A DNA stretch of 64,000 nucleotides, taken from Bradyrhizobium genosp. SA-3 (GTDB taxonomy: Bacteria; Pseudomonadota; Alphaproteobacteria; Rhizobiales; Xanthobacteraceae). This document shows positions 25,468 through 34,799 of this stretch, piece after piece; within the stretch, counting starts at the first letter, position 1; each line of letters opens with the position of its first letter. A program made the position numbers and the translations under genes. The stretch spans positions 41,884 to 105,883 of the forward strand of contig NZ_PSRT01000006.1 of NCBI RefSeq assembly GCF_004212635.1. Direction: 5' to 3'. A model generated the notes under the pieces. It saw only the letters and a program-made list of their open reading frames with translations, ran no database searches and was not told the origin of the DNA.

Positions 25468-26577
25468 ATGAGCAATGTCACCAAAACGGCCATGCCGGCG
25501 GCGGCCGGCCGCGCAGCAGCCAAAAAAGAACTGCCGGAGCACTTTAAGGCGTATAAGCACGTCTGGGTCTTCGTCGAGCTGGAGCGCGGCCAGGTGCATC
25601 CGGTTTCCTGGGAGCTCATGGGTGCGGGGCGCAGGCTTGCCGACAGGCTAAAGGTGAATCTTGCCGCTGTCGTTATCGGTCCGGAGGGGCAGCACACACG
25701 TAACGCCGCGCTTGAAGCCTTTTGCTATGGCGCCGATCTGGCCTATCTTGTGAGCGACAATGTTTTGTCGGATTACCGCAACGAATCCTATACCAAAGCG
25801 CTAACCGAACTCGTCAACACCTACAAGCCCGAGATCCTTCTGTTGGGGGCGACGACGCTCGGTCGCGATCTCGCAGGTTCCGTGGCGACGACACTGTCGA
25901 CGGGGCTCACTGCCGACTGCACCGCGCTGGACGTCGACGCCGATGGTTCGCTTGCGGCGACGCGTCCGACTTTTGGCGGCTCGCTGCTCTGCACGATCTA
26001 TACCTTGAATTATCGTCCGCAGATGGCAACCGTCCGCCCGCGGGTCATGCCGATGCCTGAGCGCGTCGTACGCGATGCCGCTCGTATCATCGTCCATCCG
26101 CTCGGCCTTGTCGAAGACGATATTGTCACAAAAGTATTGTCGTTCCTACCCGACCGCGATGCAGAAACGTCCAATCTGGCCTATGCCGATGTCGTGGTCG
26201 CGGGCGGCCTGGGGCTGGGATCGCCTGAGAACTTTCGGTTGGTGCGCGAGCTCGCAACTCTGCTTGGCGCCGAATATGGCTGCTCGCGTCCTCTGGTGCA
26301 AAAGGGGTGGGTTACGTCTGACCGGCAAATCGGCCAAACGGGCAAAACCATCCGGCCAAAGCTCTATATTGCCGCCGGCATTTCCGGCGCGATCCAGCAC
26401 CGGGTTGGCGTGGAGGGCGCGGATCTGATCGTCGCCGTCAATACTGACAAGAACGCTCCGATCTTCGACTTCGCCCATCTCGCGATCGTCAGTGATGCCA
26501 TGCAATTGCTACCGGCGCTGACGGCCGCATTTCGCGCCCGGCTTTTGCCGAATTCGCGCGCCCGGATCGCCGTCTAG
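25468..26577 (+). CDS. fixB: electron-transfer flavoprotein alpha subunit FixB
   Basis: FixB is the alpha subunit of the FixAB bifurcating flavoprotein that drives electrons toward nitrogenase. The 369-residue protein has an N-terminal adenine-nucleotide alpha-hydrolase-like half ([25 protein letters not shown]) and the FAD-binding C-terminal half ([52 protein letters not shown]). The partner fixA is not in this window; in Bradyrhizobium it lies elsewhere. The ATG follows GAGGGGAATTTAG. Confidence 0.95.
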   Translation: MSNVTKTAMPAAAGRAAAKKELPEHFKAYKHVWVFVELERGQVHPVSWELMGAGRRLADRLKVNLAAVVIGPEGQHTRNAALEAFCYGADLAYLVSDNVLSDYRNESYTKALTELVNTYKPEILLLGATTLGRDLAGSVATTLSTGLTADCTALDVDADGSLAATRPTFGGSLLCTIYTLNYRPQMATVRPRVMPMPERVVRDAARIIVHPLGLVEDDIVTKVLSFLPDRDAETSNLAYADVVVAGGLGLGSPENFRLVRELATLLGAEYGCSRPLVQKGWVTSDRQIGQTGKTIRPKLYIAAGISGAIQHRVGVEGADLIVAVNTDKNAPIFDFAHLAIVSDAMQLLPALTAAFRARLLPNSRARIAV

Positions 26578-26588
26578 AGGAGATGATG

Positions 26589-27896
26589 ATGATTGAAGAG
26601 AGATTCGATGCGATCGTGGTCGGAGCCGGTATGGCCGGCAACGCGGCGGCATTGACCATGGCCAAACGCGGCATGAAGGTGCTGCAGCTCGAGCGCGGCG
26701 AATATCCCGGATCGAAGAATGTGCAGGGCGCCATCCTCTATGCCGACATGATGGAAAAGCTCGTCCCCGAGTTTCGAGATGAGGCGCCGCTCGAACGTCA
26801 CGTGATCGAACAGCGGTTCTGGATGATGGACGATCGCTCCCATGTCGGCATGCATTACCGTTCAGACGACTTCAACGAGGAACGGCCAAACCGCTACACG
26901 ATTATACGCGCCCAGTTTGACAAATGGTTCTCTTCCAAGGTGCGGGAGGCTGGTGCGACTGTGCTGTGCGAGACGACGGTCACCGAGCTCGCACGGGACG
27001 AGCGTGAAAGGATCGTCGGTGTTCGTACAGATCGCCGAGACGGCGAAATACATGCCGATGTCGTCGTGCTGGCCGAAGGGGTCAATGGCCTGCTCGGGAC
27101 GCGCGCGGGCCTGCGCGCGCGCCCGACGCCCGATAACGTTGCGCTCGCGGTGAAGGAGATGCACTTCTTGCCTCGCGAGACTATCGAGGCGCGCTTCAAT
27201 CTCAAGGGCGATGAAGGCGTCGTGATCGAGGCGGCCGGTACCATTTCCCGCGGCATGACCGGAATGGGTTTCATCTACGCCAACAAAGAGTGCATTTCGC
27301 TCGGCATCGGTTGTCTCGTCGCCGACTTCCAGCGCACGGGTCAGACGCCCTACGGCTTGCTCGATCAATTCAAGAGGCATCCCTCTGTGGCGCCCCTGAT
27401 AGCAGGGTCCGAAGTCAAGGAATATTCGGCGCATCTCATTCCTGAAGGCGGGTACAAGTCGATCCCGCAGCTTTATGGGGAAGGCTGGGTCGTAGTCGGC
27501 GATGCGGCCCAACTCAACAATGCCATTCATCGTGAGGGCTCCAATCTCGCGATGACTTCCGGCCGCATCGCCGCCGAAGCGATAGGTTTGGTGAAATCGC
27601 GCGGCGAGCCGATGAGTGCAACAAATCTGTCGATCTACAAGAAGATGCTGGACGACTCCTTCGTGATCAAAGATCTAAAGAAGTACAAGGATTTGCCGCC
27701 CCTGATGCATACCCACTCACAAAACTTCTTTCTCACCTATCCGCAGCTCATCTCCAAGGCGATGCAAAACTTTGTGCGCGTCGATGGTACGCCCAAGGCT
27801 GAGAAGGAGAAGGCGACCCTGAAATCCTTTGTCAAGGCGCGGTCATGGGCAGGTTTGTTCGGCGATGCTTGTCGTTTTGCCCGGGCCTGGCGCTGA
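26589..27896 (+). CDS. fixC: ETF-quinone oxidoreductase-like FixC
   Basis: FixC is the flavoprotein that takes electrons from FixAB to quinone, working with FixX. The 435-residue protein has the FAD site [22 protein letters not shown] near the N-terminus, [12 protein letters not shown], and [23 protein letters not shown] in the C-terminal part. Three ATG codons in a row start the frame; the third (26589) is 6 bp after GAGGAG and gives the standard 435-residue length. It starts 11 bp after fixB. Confidence 0.95.
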   Translation: MIEERFDAIVVGAGMAGNAAALTMAKRGMKVLQLERGEYPGSKNVQGAILYADMMEKLVPEFRDEAPLERHVIEQRFWMMDDRSHVGMHYRSDDFNEERPNRYTIIRAQFDKWFSSKVREAGATVLCETTVTELARDERERIVGVRTDRRDGEIHADVVVLAEGVNGLLGTRAGLRARPTPDNVALAVKEMHFLPRETIEARFNLKGDEGVVIEAAGTISRGMTGMGFIYANKECISLGIGCLVADFQRTGQTPYGLLDQFKRHPSVAPLIAGSEVKEYSAHLIPEGGYKSIPQLYGEGWVVVGDAAQLNNAIHREGSNLAMTSGRIAAEAIGLVKSRGEPMSATNLSIYKKMLDDSFVIKDLKKYKDLPPLMHTHSQNFFLTYPQLISKAMQNFVRVDGTPKAEKEKATLKSFVKARSWAGLFGDACRFARAWR

Positions 27897-27934
27897 CCGC
27901 AAAAGTGTGAAGTCCAACAATGGAAGGCCAAAGC

Positions 27935-28231
27935 ATGAATGTCGAACCCTCAATGCGCGTCGAAGACAAGCTGTATTATAACCGCTATCTTGTCGACGTC
28001 GGTCACCCTCACGTCAAGGTCCGCGCGCACACGACGCCGTCGCCGCAGCTACTTGCACTTTTGAAAGCCTGTCCCGCGCGATGCTACGAGCTCAACGACG
28101 ATGGCCAGGTTGAGATAACTGTCGACGGGTGCATCGAGTGCGGCACCTGCCGCGTGATCGCCGAGCCAACCGGCGATATCCAGTGGAGTTATCCGCGTGG
28201 CGGATATGGGGTGCTGTTCAAGTTTGGGTGA
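27935..28231 (+). CDS. fixX: ferredoxin-like FixX
   Basis: FixX is the Fe-S partner of FixC. The 98-residue protein has [21 protein letters not shown] at the start and the cluster motif [12 protein letters not shown] near residue 70, plus [10 protein letters not shown]. The ATG at 27935 follows GGAAGGCC and gives the usual length; an upstream ATG at 27920 is less likely. It ends the fixBCX operon. Confidence 0.95.
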   Translation: MNVEPSMRVEDKLYYNRYLVDVGHPHVKVRAHTTPSPQLLALLKACPARCYELNDDGQVEITVDGCIECGTCRVIAEPTGDIQWSYPRGGYGVLFKFG

Positions 28232-28467
28232 GGATGAGGTGAATGTGCAGCGGAAGGCGCTCGCTCGAACCGACCTTAGAATCTCACCGCATCGTTCGCG
28301 CACTTTCGCCTCTGGCGCGGTGCGTGAAAATTTGAGCTAGGCACGCTTCAAAGGTGATGTCACGCAAGAGGTGCCTTGCGGGTATGACGCCCGTCAGGGA
28401 CCCGAAAAGCACTGGTGTGGTGCCGCTGCGTGGCGCCACAACGATCGGCCGGATGGCGGAGGAGGAA

Positions 28468-29016
28468 CTAGGCCGTCGCCTGGGTGGGGCTCGGCCCGGT
28501 GGCCTCGATTGCGGTCGCCACTGATTGCACGATTGCAGCAGTGCGCACGGCGGTCTGTATCACTTCGGAGCTAACGCCCGCGGCTCGCAGGGTCTTCTCG
28601 TGGGCATCGATACAAGCACCGCAGCCGTTTATGGCGGAAACCGCAAGCGACCACAGCTCGAAATCTGACCTATCAACACCAGGGCTTCCGATCACGTTCA
28701 TACGCAACCGTGGTGGCATCGTCTTGTAGTCCGGGTTAGAGGCGAGGTGAACGAATCGGTAGTAGACGTTGTTCATCGCCATCACCGAGGCAGCGGATTT
28801 CGCCGCAGCAATCGCCACAGGCGTCATCACGGCGACCGCAGCCGATTCGATTGCGGCAATTACGGCTGCATTGCGGGTGGCGATCGCGCTCGCCAGCAGC
28901 AGCCCATATTGTCGCTGCGGCGAGAGCGTCTCATCGGCCACCAAGGACGTCAGATTGAGCCTGACGTCCTTGGCGAAATCGGGAATCGTTTTGCTCAGCT
29001 GTTCAATCGACGACAT
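28468..29016 (-). CDS. ahpD: AhpD-type alkylhydroperoxidase
   Basis: The 182-residue protein has the AhpD fold and the active-site pair in [14 protein letters not shown] near residue 130, with the proton-relay glutamate/histidine around it. AhpD reduces AhpC, so the pair detoxifies peroxide. It starts 8 bp after ahpC stops, in the same direction, with an ATG at 29016; a longer frame upstream only overlaps ahpC. Peroxide removal next to nitrogenase genes suits microaerobic respiration in nodules. Confidence 0.93.
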   Translation of the reverse strand: MSSIEQLSKTIPDFAKDVRLNLTSLVADETLSPQRQYGLLLASAIATRNAAVIAAIESAAVAVMTPVAIAAAKSAASVMAMNNVYYRFVHLASNPDYKTMPPRLRMNVIGSPGVDRSDFELWSLAVSAINGCGACIDAHEKTLRAAGVSSEVIQTAVRTAAIVQSVATAIEATGPSPTQATA

Positions 29017-29024
29017 GCTGCGCC

Positions 29025-29579
29025 TCAAGCAACCTTCAGGGTTTCGCCGCCGATTTCGCGGTTGCATGGACAGAGCTCGTCTGTTTGCAGCGCGTCCAGA
29101 ACGCGGAGCGTGTCCTTAGGACTGCGCCCGACATTGAGATTGGTCGCATAGACGTGCTGGATCGTGTTTTGGGGGTCAACAATAAAGGTGTAACGATAGG
29201 CAACCCCTTCGGGTGAACGCACGCCAAGACCATCGACGAGCGTTCCCTTTGTGTCGGCAAACTGCCAGATTGGTAGATTGTGCAGGTCGACATGTGAGCG
29301 CCGCCAAGCGAGCTTGCAGAACTCGTTGTCAGTCGAACCACCCAGCACAACCGCATCGCGGTCGGCGAATTCCTTGGAAAGCCGAGCAAATTCAGCAATC
29401 TCGGTCGGGCAGACGAAGGTAAAATCCTTGGGATAGAAGAAGATGATCTTCCACTTTTCTGGAAAGCTCGTTTCGGTCAGCGTCTCGAATGCACTCTGTC
29501 CTTCTTCTTCCTGCGCTTGAAAGCCGGGCTTCACGCCTGTGATTTCGAACGGCGGCAACTGACTTCCAATTCCGAGCAT
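29025..29579 (-). CDS. ahpC: alkyl hydroperoxide reductase AhpC (peroxiredoxin)
   Basis: The 184-residue 2-Cys peroxiredoxin has the peroxidatic cysteine in [14 protein letters not shown] near residue 57 and the resolving cysteine in [15 protein letters not shown] near the C-terminus. The second motif carries an extra cysteine (CPC), as in actinobacterial-type AhpC paired with AhpD. A near-consensus sigma-54 promoter lies at 29627-29642, about 50 bp upstream of the start, placing ahpC-ahpD in the nitrogen-fixation regulon. Confidence 0.94.
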   Translation of the reverse strand: MLGIGSQLPPFEITGVKPGFQAQEEEGQSAFETLTETSFPEKWKIIFFYPKDFTFVCPTEIAEFARLSKEFADRDAVVLGGSTDNEFCKLAWRRSHVDLHNLPIWQFADTKGTLVDGLGVRSPEGVAYRYTFIVDPQNTIQHVYATNLNVGRSPKDTLRVLDALQTDELCPCNREIGGETLKVA

Positions 29580-29626
29580 GCTGTCCTCACAAAGTTGCTT
29601 TTTGTAGATCGTGACCTCACTGGTGA

Positions 29627-29642
29627 AGCAAACTATATGCCA
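29627..29642 (-). promoter_or_regulatory. sigma-54 -24/-12 promoter of ahpC-ahpD
   Basis: The minus strand reads TGGCATATAGTTTGCT, with GG-N10-GC spacing and two mismatches in the -24 block. No perfect TGT-N10-ACA was found within 150 bp upstream, so NifA control is less certain than for nifH. Confidence 0.68.
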
Positions 29643-29766
29643 TCCGTTCTCAGGATTGGAATTGTCGCAACGAAGCCAGCCCAGCGGCTTGGTACAGGCA
29701 TGCTCGCGCGCTTGGAGCGTCGATCAGCACTAAGTTGACAGTCGTCTGGAGCACACACAAAAAGTC

Positions 29767-30373
29767 ATGAGAACACTCGACCTTTGTGCGACCGCCAGCG
29801 GGCGGGTGCTCGGAGCCAGGGCCTGGCTGGGCGACGAGCAATATCCAGCGGGACTGCGAGCTCGTGTCGCAGGAGTTGCAGGGAAGCAATCCCAACCTCG
29901 CCGCCCGGATACGGTTTGTAGATCCTCTCATGGCCTTTCGGGTGGGCCAGGGTACTGAGGCCGACGCGCTCCGCGCATTCCATCGCATTGTCGATGATCG
30001 GAATGGGAATGATACAGCCGACTTCCTGTTCTTGCCGATGAACGATGCCAGCGCTACGGACCTCAATCACCGCGGCTCCCATTGGTCGCTGCTGCTGGTG
30101 GACCGCCGCGATCGCAACAATCCCGTTGCTTACCACTACGACTCCTCCAAGGGGCACAATGATAGCCCTGCAGCAATGCTCGCACAACGCGTGGGGGCCA
30201 ACCTGCAAAACGCCCCCATACGCCAACAGAGGAACGGCTACGATTGCGGTGTCTTTGTGCTCGACGGTACGCGGGCGCTGGCCAGGCGGTTGGCGGGAAG
30301 ACGGCAGCCAGACCTGAACCTTAGCAATCTCGTCGGCGACCGGCAGGCACTGCAGAACCGACTGAGGGGTTGA
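29767..30373 (+). pseudogene. C48/Ulp1-type type III effector remnant (NopD-like C-terminus)
   Basis: Only the SUMO-protease catalytic domain remains. One frame reads LGARAWLGDEQ, then the frame shifts by one base at about 29842 and continues NIQRDCELVSQELQ, PMNDASATDLNHRGSHWSLLLVDRR, YHYDSSKGHN and RNGYDCGVFVLDGTRALARRL. The His (HWSLL), Asp (YDSS) and Cys (DCGVFV) of the triad are still present. The frameshift and the absence of any N-terminal secretion region or tts box mark it as a relic of an effector of the NopD/XopD class that removes SUMO in plant cells. Confidence 0.78.
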
Positions 30374-30496
30374 TGTCGGCTTGAACTGGTTAGCGCGCGC
30401 AGCTGGTTGAACTGCGACGTCTCGCCATTGAACGTCCGCAATCGGCACGTTCGCAAGGCATCACGGTGGCACAGAGCGTGGGAGCGGCCGCCAGAG

Positions 30497-31213
30497 CTAA
30501 GGCTGTTTTCGGAGGCGGGGAAGGAATCTGATGGGCGATTTCGGAGTCGACTTGCTCGACAGTCTCACTGTCGTCATCAAGCCGTCCGGTATCGTCGTCC
30601 CCAAATAACCGCAGCTGGGGCTGAAGGCCCCGCTGCGCGCCACGCGCGTTGAGATATCGCACCACCACTGCTCCAAGAATTGACGATCACAAGGCAGCAG
30701 CGTGCCAACGCCCGCGGTGAAGGTTCGCCAGTCGGCAAGGCATTTCTTCGGAACGGCTGTCAGGACTGGTACGCCTCGGGTGATCGCGTCAACGAATTCG
30801 GCGCGCAGGCCCCGGCCAGCTGCTTCTTGTTTGGCGAATTTGCTGATCACGAGGAGATCGATCTTGTTGCGAAGTGCCTGGGAAACGACAGCTGCGGCCT
30901 CGGCAAGCCCATTTGTATCGAGATTACAGGACATAGCTCCGCTGCTGAGTGGCTGAGAAATCGAGATCTCTTGTCCCGTCGCAACGTCGATTGCGAGCAT
31001 GATGTGCGTGCCATTTGCGCGCCTCGAGTGTCGCTGCACGATGCCGCCGATGCGTACGCCTTGCTGGGCGATATCCTGAGCGAAATCGGCCAGTAGCCTA
31101 TCGACATCATCTTTTGGACGGTAGAGAATTGCCCCCACACTATACGGATCTATCTCATCCACATTATCGATCACGGCCGGGATCCTGTTGATGTGTTTCT
31201 CGTATCGGGGCAT
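30497..31213 (-). CDS. DUF2478 protein, molybdate-transport associated
   Basis: The 238-residue protein resembles DUF2478, found next to molybdate ABC genes. It has GAILYRPKDDVDRLLADFAQDIAQQGVRIGG, NGTHIMLAIDVATGQEISISQPL and LVISKFAKQEAAGRGLRAEFVDAITRGVPVLTAVPKK, the last resembling a P-loop-related nucleotide-binding region. Its start lies 43 bp inside the end of modC, so the two are coupled. The C-terminal ~30 residues look variable. A role in Mo storage or handling is inferred only from its partner. Confidence 0.8.
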   Translation of the reverse strand: MPRYEKHINRIPAVIDNVDEIDPYSVGAILYRPKDDVDRLLADFAQDIAQQGVRIGGIVQRHSRRANGTHIMLAIDVATGQEISISQPLSSGAMSCNLDTNGLAEAAAVVSQALRNKIDLLVISKFAKQEAAGRGLRAEFVDAITRGVPVLTAVPKKCLADWRTFTAGVGTLLPCDRQFLEQWWCDISTRVARSGAFSPSCGYLGTTIPDGLMTTVRLSSKSTPKSPIRFLPRLRKQP

Positions 31214-32352
31214 AGCTGTCGAACGTTCTCATGCGGATGTGGCGGGCGTTGCAAGCAACCGGTCGGCAGCCCGAGCGGAACGGCGCGCGCGACCTCCGCG
31301 AATACGTCCGCTCCATTGCTGAGCCGTAGCGCATCAAAGGAGCGGCGCGTGATGCGCGCCAAAAGCGGCACGCCAGAACGGCCAGTTTCAAGAGTCAGAA
31401 TCAAGGTGACCTCAGCCTCGTCGAACGGCAAAGAGGCTTTGATGCGTGCCGGAAATACATTGAGGATAGAGCTTGCGCGCGGGGACTCGCACGCAATGCT
31501 GACGTCGCCGGCTGCGATGCGCAGCCGCAGCTGCGCGCCCGGTCTAAGCGGCGCTCCAGGTATCAGAAGGCGCGCCCCCTTGAGGCGGAGCATGATCAGC
31601 CCATAGCGTCCGTCATAGCCGCCGACCACGGTATCAAGACAGACTGCCGCTTCGCCGCGCCTGGCAAGCGCCGGGCCGCTCTGAACGACATTGAGGGGCC
31701 CGGCCGCAGTCACGACGCCATCTTTCATCATGACAAGATGATCGGCAAAACGCTCGATATCCGCGATGTCATGGCTGATATAGACCATCGGCAATGGGAG
31801 CTTTTCCCGCATGCGCTCGAGAAATGGCAGGATCTCGCATTTTGCGGAGCGATCGAGCACAATGAGTGGATCGTCCAGCAAAAGTAGCCGAGGCTGGCCT
31901 AACAGCGCGTTGCCAATGGCAAGTCGCTGTCGCTCGGCCGCGGAAAGATGTGATGGCGAACGCTCGAGCAGTGGCGCCAAGGCGAGCAATTCGACCACAC
32001 CATCAAAATCGATCAGTGTCGGTGTCGATTTTGACGCGTTGTATAGAAGGGTGCGCCGTACAGACCAATGAGAAAGAAGAATTGGTGGCTGGAATACATA
32101 TGCGACGGGACGCAGATGATGCGGTCGAAACGTCGTCTCATCCTGCCAAATCTCTCCATCGACCGCACAAAATCCGTTCGGCAGACGCTGCACGCCAGCG
32201 ATGCAGCGCGCGAGTGTGGTCTTGCCGCACCCGGGCGGACCAAAAATCGCTGTGACGCCTTTGGCTGGTAGGCCGAATTGCGCATGTAGCGGAATGTTTA
32301 CGAGAGAGCCCTTGAACGTAACCTCAATATAGTCCGTTTTTGCTTCTTTCAT
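31171..32352 (-). CDS. modC: molybdate ABC transporter ATP-binding protein ModC
   Basis: ModC powers molybdate import. The 393-residue protein has Walker A FGPPGCGKTTLA near residue 35, the signature LSAAERQRLAIGNALL, Walker B RLLLLDDPL, and a C-terminal molybdate-binding (TOBE) domain from about residue 290. In Walker A the usual GPSGSGKTT reads GPPGCGKTT. The ATG at 32352 overlaps the stop of a modB remnant (ATGA). The membrane and periplasmic partners here are broken, so transport would need modAB elsewhere. Confidence 0.88.
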   Translation of the reverse strand: MKEAKTDYIEVTFKGSLVNIPLHAQFGLPAKGVTAIFGPPGCGKTTLARCIAGVQRLPNGFCAVDGEIWQDETTFRPHHLRPVAYVFQPPILLSHWSVRRTLLYNASKSTPTLIDFDGVVELLALAPLLERSPSHLSAAERQRLAIGNALLGQPRLLLLDDPLIVLDRSAKCEILPFLERMREKLPLPMVYISHDIADIERFADHLVMMKDGVVTAAGPLNVVQSGPALARRGEAAVCLDTVVGGYDGRYGLIMLRLKGARLLIPGAPLRPGAQLRLRIAAGDVSIACESPRASSILNVFPARIKASLPFDEAEVTLILTLETGRSGVPLLARITRRSFDALRLSNGADVFAEVARAVPLGLPTGCLQRPPHPHENVRQLCPDTRNTSTGSRP

Positions 32353-32453
32353 GAACCTGCGCCTGTGCTGTATCTTCCAGTCCAAGTCACGAGCACAATC
32401 GCTGCAATGGAGATGATGGCCATACTTGCGACAATCCAGTCTGTGCCGCTCCA
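32349..32453 (-). pseudogene. modB C-terminal remnant
   Basis: About 35 codons directly before modC read GTDWIVASMAIISIAAIVLV and end GRYSTGAGS, the last membrane helix and tail of a ModB-type permease. The stop overlaps the modC ATG, the normal modBC junction. Everything upstream in modB is missing. Confidence 0.6.
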
Positions 32454-32649
32454 GCACGGCGTCTCTGCTCACGTGAGGGCATAAGGTGCGGCGGCGGACT
32501 GCAGATCGGTGTTAAGACCAGAGGCTTGTTGAGCATCTCCGCGCCGCGCGCATCGTGACAATCGGACGCTGCGCGGTGCGCTTGCCAATGAGAGGCAAAG
32601 CGCCTTTCCAGCAGCGCGAGGGTCTCAGCCTGGTTGGCCGGGCCGAGGG

Positions 32650-32875
32650 CTTCTGCTGAATGTCCAAATGGCGCGGCTTGAGAGGTTTGACGGTAAAGAT
32701 GTCGGCTCACGCCAGAACTGAATACTGGCTCGGGGCCGGAAATCCGCATCAAGGATCCCACAGCTTTCATAGCCGATTTGAAGTTTGCGCCGGTCGTCAT
32801 AGTCATGGCCTCTGCATTCTCGGGTGCGAGCAGCATCAAAGCCAGATCGATCAGGATGAATCGGATAAGCCTCAT
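32650..32875 (-). pseudogene. modA N-terminal remnant
   Basis: From an ATG at 32875 the frame reads a signal peptide (MRLIRFILIDLALMLLAPENAEA) and then TTGANFKSAMKAV and SRHLYRQTSQAAPFG. These parallel ModA (GANFKSTMEAL...GQLYAQI-QGAPFD). The ModA part breaks down at about 32650 and the frame then runs on meaninglessly into the modB tail. A deletion has removed most of modA and modB. Confidence 0.62.
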
Positions 32876-32932
32876 TGGAACTCCGGCTCCGCCGCGACCG
32901 CTTCCTTCGCGGCAACTGATTGATCCCTACCC

Positions 32933-32948
32933 AGCAATCCGCGTGCCG
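32933..32948 (-). promoter_or_regulatory. sigma-54 -24/-12 promoter of the mod operon
   Basis: The minus strand reads CGGCACGCGGATTGCT, matching TGGCACG-N4-TTGCT except for the first base. It is 58 bp before the modA remnant start. A TGT-N10-ACG half match to a NifA site lies at 33032-33047, 84 bp upstream. The rest of 32949-33559 holds no gene. Confidence 0.78.
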
Positions 32949-33559
32949 TTTCAAGGAATATCTGCGCGGCTAGCGGCAAGGGGAGGCTTTGTATCGGGCT
33001 CCACCCGGCGTCTTAAATCGCCGCATCTTATTGTAGGGCTTTGGACGCTCGCGTCACCAACCGCACATGCGGGAGCTACGAGATGGAAGCCGAGGATGAC
33101 CCATCGCCTCTCGCATTGGAGATGGTCCTTTGGCGAACATGCGGCCGTAAAACTCGTCAATGATGCACAAGTCCATGCCATCCGATTTGGCGAACCTTCC
33201 GATGTGCGCGGAGGAGAAGGTCGGCTGCCGGGCGCTTGGAAAAAGGGCTGATGTGAGATGATATGCTGCGCCCTCGAGCTACGGGAGAGCGTCTTCCTCG
33301 CAGCACCGGTTGCGGGCGCATTTCAGGGCGCGCGGGCCTTTCGTTGCAACGCGAGGTGACCCAGGAGTGAGCTGCCCAGGATAGATAATTTGACAGGCCC
33401 CTAAGGAATTCTTGCGTCAGCGACGAACGGGTTGGGACTCGAGGCTCGCAATTTGGGCCTGCTGAATGCTCCAGCTTGGACCGCGACATCGCCTGATTTC
33501 GCTGCGGCAGCGCTATCTTCCTCGCTAATCACAAGGTAGCTTGTCGCTATCGTGAAGGC

Positions 33560-34630
33560 CTATTTGTCTAAGGAGGGCTTTGGGGTTGCAGTGGTGCGCG
33601 TGGGCAGTATCGGGTAATCGATCTTTGGCAGCTGCCCGGTGAGCGAATTCAGAAAGGCGACAATCTCGTCAGTTTCTTCATCGCTGAGCTTTGCGCCAAG
33701 CTGAACCTCACTCATCACGCCAACCGCTTGCTTAAGACTCCAAACCTGACCAGAATGAAAGTAGGGCGGGCGCAATGCGACGTTGCGCAATGGCGCCGAA
33801 CGGAAAACATACTCATCGCCGAGATCCTTGGTGACGGCAAAACGACCCTTGTCCTCCCTCGGAAGCAGGCTTTCGGCGGGCCTTTCAATGACGCCGAACG
33901 GGAAGTAATCCTGTCCACCGACGTTGATTCCGTTGTGGCAAGAGGAGCATCCCTTTTCGATGAATAGCTTTAGCCCGGCTTTCTGCTGATCGCTGAGAGC
34001 ATATTCATCGCCCTCGAGGTACTGATCGAAGGGGGCGGCGGGAGTAATCAAGGTCGCCTCGAAAGCCTCGATGGCCTTGGCGAAATTTTCAAACGTAACT
34101 GGCGCCGCATCGTTGGGAAAAGCCTTACTGAACATAAGGACATAATCGGTCATTGAATTCAATGTTCTGAGCACGTGATCGGGCGTCGCATTCATTTCGA
34201 CGCTGGCCTGGACGGGGCCTGCGGCCTGCGCCTTAAGATCCGCCGCGCGCCCATCCCAGAACTGCGCCACGTTGAAGACCGCGTTATAGACTGTTGGCGC
34301 ACGACGTGACCCCAGCTGCCAGCGATGACCAATCGACGTCGGGCCGGCATCTACCCCGCCCGTCCCAAGATTATGACACGAGTTGCAGCTAATAACCCCG
34401 CTCGCCGATAGCCTCGGATCGAAGAACAAGGATTTGCCAAGTGTAACCTTTTCATGGGTGATAGGATTGCCCTTCACCGCTGGAACGATTGAGGGAATCG
34501 GCTTGAAAATCCGCTTGGCGGCCCTCATCAAATCCTCATTGGCGCCTGCTGCTGGCGAAACCAGAATGGCTGCGGCCACAACACTTAACCTGCCGGCCAA
34601 GGAAAGCTCGCGTACCGCTAATTTGCTCAT
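33560..34630 (-). CDS. di-heme cytochrome c peroxidase, periplasmic
   Basis: The 356-residue protein has a signal sequence (LAGRLSVVAAAILVSPAAGA), then two heme sites, SCNSCHNLGTGG and KGCSSCHNGINVGG, of the bacterial cytochrome c peroxidase/MauG family. It reduces hydrogen peroxide using electrons from c-type cytochromes. The ATG at 34630 was chosen because the signal peptide begins there; the open frame runs 95 codons further but without sense. A perfect sigma-54 promoter lies about 155 bp upstream, so it is probably expressed in nitrogen-fixing bacteroids. Confidence 0.9.
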   Translation of the reverse strand: MSKLAVRELSLAGRLSVVAAAILVSPAAGANEDLMRAAKRIFKPIPSIVPAVKGNPITHEKVTLGKSLFFDPRLSASGVISCNSCHNLGTGGVDAGPTSIGHRWQLGSRRAPTVYNAVFNVAQFWDGRAADLKAQAAGPVQASVEMNATPDHVLRTLNSMTDYVLMFSKAFPNDAAPVTFENFAKAIEAFEATLITPAAPFDQYLEGDEYALSDQQKAGLKLFIEKGCSSCHNGINVGGQDYFPFGVIERPAESLLPREDKGRFAVTKDLGDEYVFRSAPLRNVALRPPYFHSGQVWSLKQAVGVMSEVQLGAKLSDEETDEIVAFLNSLTGQLPKIDYPILPTRTTATPKPSLDK

Positions 34631-34783
34631 GTGAAGTCTCGCTTTTGTTCTAGATCGTGGAATCGCGAACATAACGCGCGGTCCGCGTCCGTCCGCAGAA
34701 AGACCTGCAGCAGTCAACGACGAATGGTGTCTTCCGTGTTTCCGGCTAGGCTGCACCCAGGCTGACGCGCTGCCGGTGTTAGT

Positions 34784-34799
34784 AGCAACGGGCGTGCCA
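34784..34799 (-). promoter_or_regulatory. sigma-54 -24/-12 promoter of the cytochrome c peroxidase
   Basis: The minus strand reads TGGCACGCCCGTTGCT, a complete match to the consensus. A near NifA site (TGT-N10-ACG on the minus strand) lies at 34892-34907, about 95 bp upstream. Confidence 0.85.
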
